Assembly: GCA_009694165.1 (NCBI GenBank)
Contig: SHVP01000072.1
Span: 1 to 12,070, forward strand
DNA: 12,070 bases
Direction: 5' to 3'
Origin: Alphaproteobacteria bacterium
GTDB taxonomy: Bacteria > Pseudomonadota > Alphaproteobacteria > SHVP01
Positions 7,742-12,070 of the stretch are shown here, one piece after another. Position numbers and translations under genes: made by a program. The notes beneath the pieces were generated by a model. The model was not told the origin of the DNA, did no database searches, and saw nothing but the letters and a program-made list of their open reading frames with translations. Within the stretch, counting starts at the first letter, position 1. Each line of letters starts with the position of its first letter.

Positions 7742-7764
7742 CGGGCGACGCCGCGCGCCGCCCG
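7742..7764 (-). promoter_or_regulatory. Intercistronic mRNA stem-loop, after receptor stop
   Basis: In the leftward transcript CGGGCGGCGC and GCGTCGCCCG pair over 10 positions (one G-U) around a 3-base loop, starting seven bases after the receptor stop codon. Together with the hairpin at 7695-7723 it makes a tandem pair filling most of the gap. Such structures after a binding-protein gene often protect the upstream mRNA from 3' exonucleases. Confidence 0.5.
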
Positions 7765-7771
7765 AGGAGGC

Positions 7772-8746
7772 CTAGGACTTCAGTTTGCCGATTGCGCGAT
7801 AGTAGCGCTCGGCACCCTTGCAGATCTGAACCTGGTTGCCGGCCAACGGATCGACGGCGCCAATTTCCTCCGAGCCGGGAAAGATGCCGTGGAAGTCTTT
7901 GGCTTTTTCGTTGATCACCTTGGTGATCTGGTACTGGATCTCTTCCGGCAGCTTGGTCGTGGCGATCACCTGGTTGGCGTACCACGGCACGGTGACATCT
8001 TCCTCTTGGCCTTTGTACGTGTTCTTCGCCACCACGCGAGTGGTCACGCCGGGGCGCAGTTCGAGAAATTTCTTCATCACCTCGGGCGATATCTTGATGA
8101 ACTTGAACCCCGGCTGATTCTCGATCTGCATCATCAGGCTGTAGGGGACGCCGCCCGAGAAAAACGTGACGTCGAGTCGGCGATCCTGGAAGGCTTGCGC
8201 GGTGTCGCCGTAGCCGAAGGTCTCGAGCACCGTGCCGGTCTTCTCGAGATCCTCGAGCTTCATGCCGTGCGCTTCCATCAGCGGGTTGATGATGTTGTAG
8301 AAAAAGCCCGTCTTCGGTCCGACCCAGACCCGATAGCGACCTTTGGTCAGATCGTTCAGGCTGTTGATCGGGCTGTCTTTCTTGGCGACGACATAGAGCC
8401 CGTCACCGAAGACCATCTGCAGGTGGCAGACGTCCGGCGTCTTGGTCGGCACAGCCGACAAGCCTTCGGAGATGCGCTTGACGTCGAAGGCATAACCGAT
8501 CTTGAACTGCAGTTCGCCCTTTTGCATGTCGAACTGCGCTTCCAGGCTGCCGATCGACACCGCGGCGATCTGCACGCCTGGGACGTTCTTGTTGATGAGG
8601 TCGGCAAACTTCGCCGAATAGATCGGATAGGTACCGGCCAATCCGGCACCCATCTTGAATTGCTGTGTCTGTGCCGACGCCTGGCCGACCACCAGCGCCA
8701 AGACGGCACCGGCGAACGCGCTGGCCATCCATATGAAACGGTTCAT
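7772..8746 (-). CDS. TAXI-family TRAP transporter substrate-binding protein
   Basis: 324-residue periplasmic receptor that captures the solute for the adjacent fused permease. Residues 1-25 are a clear Sec signal peptide (MNRFIWMASAF core, cleavage after QASA). The mature protein opens with FKMGAGLAGTYPIYSAKFADLI, the TAXI hallmark, and has the expected LQFKIGYAFD, DGLYVVAKKDSPINSLNDL and RVWVGPKTGFFYN segments, then FSGGVPYSLMMQI near 196-208. There are two cysteines (107 and 309), which might pair. ATG 8746 was chosen over upstream options because GGGAG lies seven bases before it and the signal peptide starts there. The ligand cannot be read from sequence; characterised TRAP receptors mostly bind organic acids or amino acids. 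It follows the cysteine hydrolase after about 100 bases and precedes the permease. Confidence 0.95.
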   Translation of the reverse strand: MNRFIWMASAFAGAVLALVVGQASAQTQQFKMGAGLAGTYPIYSAKFADLINKNVPGVQIAAVSIGSLEAQFDMQKGELQFKIGYAFDVKRISEGLSAVPTKTPDVCHLQMVFGDGLYVVAKKDSPINSLNDLTKGRYRVWVGPKTGFFYNIINPLMEAHGMKLEDLEKTGTVLETFGYGDTAQAFQDRRLDVTFFSGGVPYSLMMQIENQPGFKFIKISPEVMKKFLELRPGVTTRVVAKNTYKGQEEDVTVPWYANQVIATTKLPEEIQYQITKVINEKAKDFHGIFPGSEEIGAVDPLAGNQVQICKGAERYYRAIGKLKS

Positions 8747-8848
8747 AACCCCACTCCCCCCTCGTTGTTGATTCGCCACCAGTTACCGATCGATGACTGA
8801 TGTCGACAATAATAGCGCTTTCCCCCTCGACGCGTACGGCTATTTTGC

Positions 8849-9484
8849 TCAGTCGGTGCCCGGCTTGAACGTGAATGCCCGGGCGTCCAGACCGTGCACG
8901 GCGTCGTCCCAGGAGATGACGTTGGCGAACCCGTAGGCCATGGCCGAGAGCGCATGGCGATGGCGTTCAGGCGAATATTCGGCGACGCAGTCCTCGACCA
9001 CGAAGGCGGCGTAGTCACGTTGGAAGGCATCCCTCACCGTGGTCTCGACGCATTGGGCGGTGGTCACGCCGCAGACCAACAGCCCTTCGACCTTCAGCGC
9101 TCGCAGGACGCCTTCGAGCGCGGAAGAATAGAAGGCCGAGATCCGCTGCTTGTCGACGACGAAGTCCGCCGGCTGGAGGTCGAGATCGGGGAGTAGCGCC
9201 GAATCCCGCTCGCCGCGCTTCAGGCCGCCGCCCTCGCGGATGCCCGGTCGGAAGGTGCTGGTGAGCAGCCCGCCGTCGCGGTAGTCCGGACGCAGCGTCA
9301 TCTGGGTCCAGATGATCGGCAGGCCGGCGTCGCGGGCGCGTCGCGCGAGCTCGGCCGAGCGCCGGGCGGCGGCCATCAGCGGGGCGGGGTTGCGGCCCCG
9401 GCGGGCAACCGAGCCTTCCGGGTGACAGAAGCCCCACTGCAGGTCGATCGCCAACACCGCCATGCGCTCGATCGGAACGTGCAT
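8849..9484 (-). CDS. Isochorismatase-fold cysteine hydrolase
   Basis: 211-residue cytosolic hydrolase of the isochorismatase-like superfamily, which includes nicotinamidases, ureidoacrylate (RutB) and N-carbamoyl amidohydrolases. The catalytic triad is visible: Asp14 (LAIDLQWGF), Lys112 (VVDKQRISAF) and Cys145 (GVTTAQCVETTVRDAF), with the Val140-Thr141 cis-peptide position before the nucleophile. The RISAFYSSAL and VVEDCVAEYSPE segments fit C-N hydrolases rather than true isochorismatases. ATG 9484 is supported by AGGGG eight bases upstream; TTG 9505 is the longer alternative. It is the first gene of the leftward cluster with the TAXI receptor and permease, which suggests that it cleaves an amide or carbamoyl group of the imported solute. 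That link is inference from position only. Confidence 0.9.
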   Translation of the reverse strand: MHVPIERMAVLAIDLQWGFCHPEGSVARRGRNPAPLMAAARRSAELARRARDAGLPIIWTQMTLRPDYRDGGLLTSTFRPGIREGGGLKRGERDSALLPDLDLQPADFVVDKQRISAFYSSALEGVLRALKVEGLLVCGVTTAQCVETTVRDAFQRDYAAFVVEDCVAEYSPERHRHALSAMAYGFANVISWDDAVHGLDARAFTFKPGTD

Positions 9485-9628
9485 GAGACAATCCCCTGAT
9501 GCCAAAGCTGCCGTCCGCGACAGGGTTGCGAGGCATCCGTCGTCCTGTCAACAATCGTCGGCGGACGCATCATTCGTGGCGGAAGGGGAGTCTGCGACTC
9601 TAGCGTCCAGGCTTGTTCGCCTTCGTCG

Positions 9629-9638
9629 GTACCCATCC
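9629..9638 (-). repeat. Inverted copy of the GGATGGGTAC repeat
   Basis: GTACCCATCC here is the exact reverse complement of GGATGGGTAC at 9733-9742 at the integrase start, and the next bases (TGG) resemble the CCAGG/CCTGG context of the 9721 copy. Lying about 95 bases upstream, it could be an arm-type or operator site for the integrase or an excisionase, by inference. Confidence 0.45.
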
Positions 9639-9658
9639 TGGTGACTCTAGGGGTTCTC

Positions 9659-9687
9659 TGTGTTTACGCCGATTTCTGTTCTATACT
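9659..9687 (+). promoter_or_regulatory. Probable integrase promoter
   Basis: TATACT at 9682-9687 matches the sigma-70 -10 consensus in five of six positions. A weak -35 (TGTGTT at 9659-9664) lies 17 bases upstream. Transcription would start near 9694, about 37 bases before the integrase ATG, so the two GGATGGGTA copies would be in the 5' leader. Confidence 0.4.
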
Positions 9688-9720
9688 GTCCGCCAACATC
9701 CATGGCAATCCAGCCCAGGT

Positions 9721-9742
9721 GGATGGGTAAATGGATGGGTAC
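9721..9742 (+). repeat. Tandem GGATGGGTA repeat over the integrase start codon
   Basis: GGATGGGTA occurs at 9721-9729 and again at 9733-9741, a 12-base period, with the integrase ATG (9731-9733) running into the second copy. A third, inverted copy is at 9629-9638. Binding here would directly block integrase translation initiation or transcription elongation. Confidence 0.55.
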
Positions 9743-10996
9743 AGCAGCGTGCGCGAAGGCGTGAGAGTTGATCGGCTGACGGCGTTAGGGGTCGGTCGCG
9801 CGAAGGCCCCGGGCCTCTACCCGGATGGCCTTGGTTTGTATCTCCAGATCGCTCCGGGTGGAGCGCGCTCGTGGATTCTCCGTTACCGGCACGCCGGCAG
9901 GCGGCGCGACATGGGGCTAGGGTCGCTCAACGTTGTGAGCCTAGCGGAGGCCCGCAGGAAGGCCGCCGAGGCCCGGAAATGGCTGGACGCGGGTCGGGAC
10001 CCGATCGAGGCACGCAAGGCCTCGCGCGCTGCGGTGGCCGCGGCCAAGGCCCATTCGCTGACTTTTGAGGATGCCGCTCGCAAGTGCATCAAGGACCGCA
10101 GGGACGGCTGGCGGAATGGCAAGCACGCGGCGCAGTGGTTGGCGACACTCGAGGCATACGCTTTCCCGACCCTGGGCAAGATTCCGGCGACCGCAATCGA
10201 CGTTGCGCTCGTGCTCAAGGTGCTCCGGCCAATATGGAGCAAGAAAACCGAGACGGCCTCGCGTGTCCGCGGGCGTATCGAAACCGTGTTGGATTGGGCG
10301 AAGGCCCACGGCTACCGCGACGGAGAGAACCCAGCGCGATGGCGGGGGACGCTGGACCAAGTACTTCCCCGGCGCTCGGCAGTCAGCGCCGTCAAACACC
10401 ATCCGGCCTTGCCCTACGTCCAGATCGGAGCCTTCATGGAGGAGTTGCGGGCGCAGGAAGGGGTAGCAGCGCGTGCGATGGAGTTGCTGATACTCACCGC
10501 CACGCGGACGAGCGAGACAATTCAAGCAAAATGGGACGAGTTCAACCTTGCCGCTGGCGTGTGGAACATCCCGGGTGAGCGCACAAAGACCAAGAGAGAC
10601 CACCGCGTTCCGCTGACGCAAGCCGCACTGAACACTCTCAAGGCAATGGGTAGGCCGGCTCCCGGCGCCTATGTGTTCCCTGGCGGGAGACCCGGCCGGC
10701 CCCCCTCCTCGAACGCCCTGCTAGCCCGTCTCAACCGAATGGGGCGAGCCGAGATTACGGCGCATGGGTTTCGCTCGACTTTCCGCGATTGGGCGGCCAC
10801 TCAGACCAATTTCCCGCGCGAGGTTTCCGAGCGAGCCTTAGCCCATGCAGTTGCCGACAAGACCGAGCGGGCATATCAGCGCGACGATCTGCTCGAGAAG
10901 CGGCGAAAACTTATGGAGGTTTGGGCGAAGTATTGTGGATCACCCGCTGCGGCAAACACCGGCAACGTGACGCCGCTGCGACGGAAGGCGAGATAG
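9731..10996 (+). CDS. P4-type tyrosine integrase
   Basis: 421-residue site-specific recombinase of the phage P4/DUF4102 class that integrates and excises genomic islands and prophages. Residues 13-100 form the arm-binding DUF4102 domain (PDGLGLYLQIAPGGARSWILRYR, MGLGSLNVVSLAEARRKA). Residues about 108-200 are the core-binding SAM-like domain. The catalytic domain has every active residue: Arg259 (TATRTSE), Lys286 (ERTKTKRDHRVPL), His345 and Arg348 (HGFRSTFRDW), His372 (ALAHAV) and the nucleophile Tyr382 (ERAYQR). It is full length and appears intact. ATG 9731 is supported by AGGTGG at 9717-9722, eight bases upstream. No other phage, plasmid or cargo gene adjoins it; gene debris follows directly at its 3' side. 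It is either the edge of an island that continues outside the window or a lone survivor of a deleted element. Confidence 0.95.
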   Translation: MDGYSSVREGVRVDRLTALGVGRAKAPGLYPDGLGLYLQIAPGGARSWILRYRHAGRRRDMGLGSLNVVSLAEARRKAAEARKWLDAGRDPIEARKASRAAVAAAKAHSLTFEDAARKCIKDRRDGWRNGKHAAQWLATLEAYAFPTLGKIPATAIDVALVLKVLRPIWSKKTETASRVRGRIETVLDWAKAHGYRDGENPARWRGTLDQVLPRRSAVSAVKHHPALPYVQIGAFMEELRAQEGVAARAMELLILTATRTSETIQAKWDEFNLAAGVWNIPGERTKTKRDHRVPLTQAALNTLKAMGRPAPGAYVFPGGRPGRPPSSNALLARLNRMGRAEITAHGFRSTFRDWAATQTNFPREVSERALAHAVADKTERAYQRDDLLEKRRKLMEVWAKYCGSPAAANTGNVTPLRRKAR

Positions 10997-11061
10997 ACTG
11001 GCAATCGGCGCGGCTACGCCTGTTCGGCGACAGGGTGTTGCCGGCCGTCCGCGATCTCTAG
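10997..11061 (+). pseudogene. Possible C-terminal remnant of an LLM flavin monooxygenase
   Basis: Directly after the integrase stop, in another frame, the DNA reads WQSARLRLFGDRVLPAVRDL and then TAG. This resembles the last helix of luciferase-like (LLM class) flavin-dependent oxidoreductases, which often end in a phrase like LELFAREVMPRLR. No matching upstream part exists in the window, so if real it is a gene tail cut off by the integrase insertion or a later deletion. The match is short and made from memory, so chance is quite possible. Confidence 0.3.
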
Positions 11062-11072
11062 GGAAGTCAGTG

Positions 11073-11406
11073 GTGAAAAGTCCGCCCGCCGGTTGGCCGC
11101 GGATCAGCCCATCGATCTACTACGCTGGTCCGCGGGCGGCCATCGATTGGCTCCGCCGAGCCACGGCCGGGACGTCTCGATCTTCTTGCCAGCCCTAGGA
11201 CCGTCGGCGGACGTAACACGCGGGGCTTGGCGGCATTCGTCGACGACGTCGATGCCCATTGCGCCCAAGCGCGCGCTGCTGGAGCGGTCATCTTCCAGGA
11301 ACCCGAGACCGAGGATTACGGGGCCGACTACTGGAGCGATCGCTCGTACGGCGCCCTCGACCCCGAGGGCCACCTGTGGTGGTTCATTCAGCGGGTGCGC
11401 GGTTAG
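11073..11406 (+). pseudogene. VOC/glyoxalase family gene, internally deleted and frameshifted
   Basis: Two pieces of one VOC-superfamily (PhnB-like glyoxalase/bleomycin resistance) protein lie in different frames. The N-terminal piece starts at GTG 11073 (AGGGA seven bases upstream) and reads PRISPSIYYAGPRAAIDWLRRAT, the usual first strand and helix, then runs to a stop at 11196-11198. The C-terminal piece, shifted by one base, reads SPRTVGGRNTRGLAAFVDDV, then DAHCAQARAAGAVIFQEPE and DRSYGALDPEGHLWWFIQRVRG, ending with TAG at 11404. The middle of the domain, with central strands and part of the metal site, is missing: I estimate roughly 30 residues from the usual spacing in relatives. The conserved ends make this a recent decay. 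A sequencing error could explain the frame shift but not the missing segment. Confidence 0.8.
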
Positions 11407-11424
11407 ACCAGCCGGGTGTCGATT

Positions 11425-11444
11425 GCCGGCAGGCGCTGGCCGGC
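11425..11444. terminator. Weak GC hairpin between convergent genes
   Basis: GCCGGC at 11425-11430 and again at 11439-11444 can pair over 6 bases around an 8-base loop, in the 48-base gap between the VOC pseudogene and the convergent oxidoreductase. There is no U-tract on either strand, so termination is uncertain. Confidence 0.25.
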
Positions 11445-11454
11445 GTCTCCGCGA

Positions 11455-12070
11455 CTACATTTCCAGGACGATATTGCCGAACAGGTCGCGGCTTTCCAGC
11501 AATTCGTGCGCTTGGCGTGCCTGGTCGAGCGGAAAGGTGCGGGCGAGCACAGGCCGCAGCACCCCGCGCGCCAGCAGCCGCAGCACCTCCTTGATGGATT
11601 CCTTCGGCGTGAAATGCGAGCCGGTGAGCGTGATCTGGTTCCGCACCATCAGCTTGCGGATATCGATCAACGTCTCGGTCGGCGCGATCGATCCAGCGGT
11701 GGCACAGCGGCCGTTGGGGGCCAGGGCATCCAGGCTCTGGCGCAGGATCTCGCCGCCGACGCCCTCGATGACGACGTCCACGCCGCGCCCGCCGGTCAGT
11801 TCGCGCGCCGCAGTAGTCAGGTTGTGGGTGGCATAATTGATGCCAGCCTCGGCGCCGAGCTGGCGGGCGCGATCGAGTTTGGCGTCCGATCCCGCGCTCG
11901 CGATCACCCGGCAACCCAACAAGCGACCGATTTGCACGGCGGCGCTGCCGACCGCGCCGCCCGCCGCATTGACCAAGACAGTGTCCTCGGCGCGCACATT
12001 CGCCCTCTTGTAGAGCTCCCAGGCGGTGGCAAAGGCAACCAGCGCGGCGCTGGCATCGATGTCGGTTACC
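11455..12070 (-). CDS. Quinone oxidoreductase-like MDR protein, N-terminal part missing
   Basis: C-terminal 204 residues of a medium-chain dehydrogenase/reductase of the quinone oxidoreductase or zinc-binding dehydrogenase type; the open frame continues past the right edge, so the N-terminal GroES-like part is outside. Visible features are a helix with FATAWELYKRANVRAEDTVL, the NADPH-binding loop NAAGGAVGSAAVQIGRLLG at about 34-52 of the visible part, VDVVIEGVGG, and the C-terminal signature RTFPLDQARQAHELLESRDLFGNIVL. The AAGGAVG form is typical of NADPH-dependent quinone or enoyl reductases that lack catalytic zinc, but the zinc-ligand region is not in view. Stop is TAG at 11457-11455. It is convergent with the VOC pseudogene. 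Confidence 0.93.
   Translation of the reverse strand, partial: VTDIDASAALVAFATAWELYKRANVRAEDTVLVNAAGGAVGSAAVQIGRLLGCRVIASAGSDAKLDRARQLGAEAGINYATHNLTTAARELTGGRGVDVVIEGVGGEILRQSLDALAPNGRCATAGSIAPTETLIDIRKLMVRNQITLTGSHFTPKESIKEVLRLLARGVLRPVLARTFPLDQARQAHELLESRDLFGNIVLEM

Larger units (their letters stand above)
9485..9730. other. Divergent intergenic region, hydrolase and integrase
   Basis: Non-coding spacer of 246 bases between the leftward hydrolase gene and the rightward integrase. For the hydrolase operon a perfect -35 hexamer TTGACA lies at 9551-9546 on the minus strand, but the sequence 17 bases on (CAACCC) is a poor -10. The right half holds the integrase promoter and repeats listed separately. 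GACTCTAG occurs twice (9595-9602 and 9643-9650). I looked for a tRNA or tRNA 3' end as an integration target and found none. Confidence 0.5.

Noticed and set aside
7733..8800. 355-codon plus-strand open frame opposite the TAXI receptor
   Set aside because: It is antisense to a gene with a signal peptide and TAXI signature. The text is rich in LxxVxDHL-like antisense patterns and no domain is recognisable.
9485..9730. tRNA gene or tRNA 3' end as the integrase target
   Set aside because: I found no cloverleaf, T-arm consensus or CCA-like end on either strand in this spacer.
9510..11054. GCCGTCCGCGA (9510 and 11044) and GCGACAGGGT (9517 and 11027) on both sides of the integrase as att repeats
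   Set aside because: The two matches are in opposite order on the two flanks and 10-11 bases long; in GC-rich DNA several such matches are expected by chance. No longer repeat was seen, so no att call.
9556..11213. CGTCGGCGGACG shared between 9556-9567 and 11202-11213
   Set aside because: The right copy encodes conserved VOC residues, so it is explained by coding; a 12-base GC-rich match is weak evidence for an attachment site.
11104..11373. 89-codon minus-strand open frame over the VOC remnant
   Set aside because: It is the antisense of the VOC pieces, which match the family on the plus strand.

Overview
The window is GC-rich, densely coded bacterial chromosome. The gene families (TAXI-type TRAP transporter with a fused permease, METTL26/DUF938-like protein, pentapeptide protein with HxxW modules, 14-helix DHA2 efflux pump) and frequent GTG starts suggest an alphaproteobacterium, perhaps of the Rhodospirillales. 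This is an inference from family content; no rRNA or marker gene is present. I see no tRNA, rRNA, CRISPR array or insertion sequence.

Left part (1-1629, minus strand): the 5' part of an aldo/keto reductase running off the left edge, then a small exported ricin-type beta-trefoil lectin. An intergenic region of about 220 bases separates the lectin from plus-strand genes.

Centre left (1630-5351, plus strand): a pentapeptide-repeat protein, a DUF938/METTL26-like methyltransferase-fold protein, a small GIY-YIG nuclease-fold protein (34- and 4-base gaps, probably one transcript), and a DHA2-family efflux pump. The pump gene overlaps the end of the next, convergent operon by 26 bases.

Centre right (5326-9484, minus strand): a likely import and catabolism operon read as cysteine hydrolase (isochorismatase fold), TAXI substrate-binding protein, fused TRAP permease. 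Two strong stem-loops lie between the receptor and permease genes, where differential mRNA stability would favour the periplasmic receptor. The permease has a long C-terminal extension with two extra predicted helices.

Right part (9485-12070): a complete P4-type tyrosine integrase preceded by short direct and inverted repeats, then gene debris: a possible C-terminal end of an LLM-type flavin monooxygenase and a VOC/glyoxalase pseudogene with an internal deletion plus frameshift. A quinone oxidoreductase-like MDR gene runs off the right edge. The integrase with broken genes on one side looks like the scar of a mobile element or a decayed island border; I could not establish att sites. I found no clear new defence or conflict system. 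The most unusual items are the integrase scar, the TRAP operon hairpins and permease tail, and the pentapeptide/METTL26/GIY-YIG cluster.
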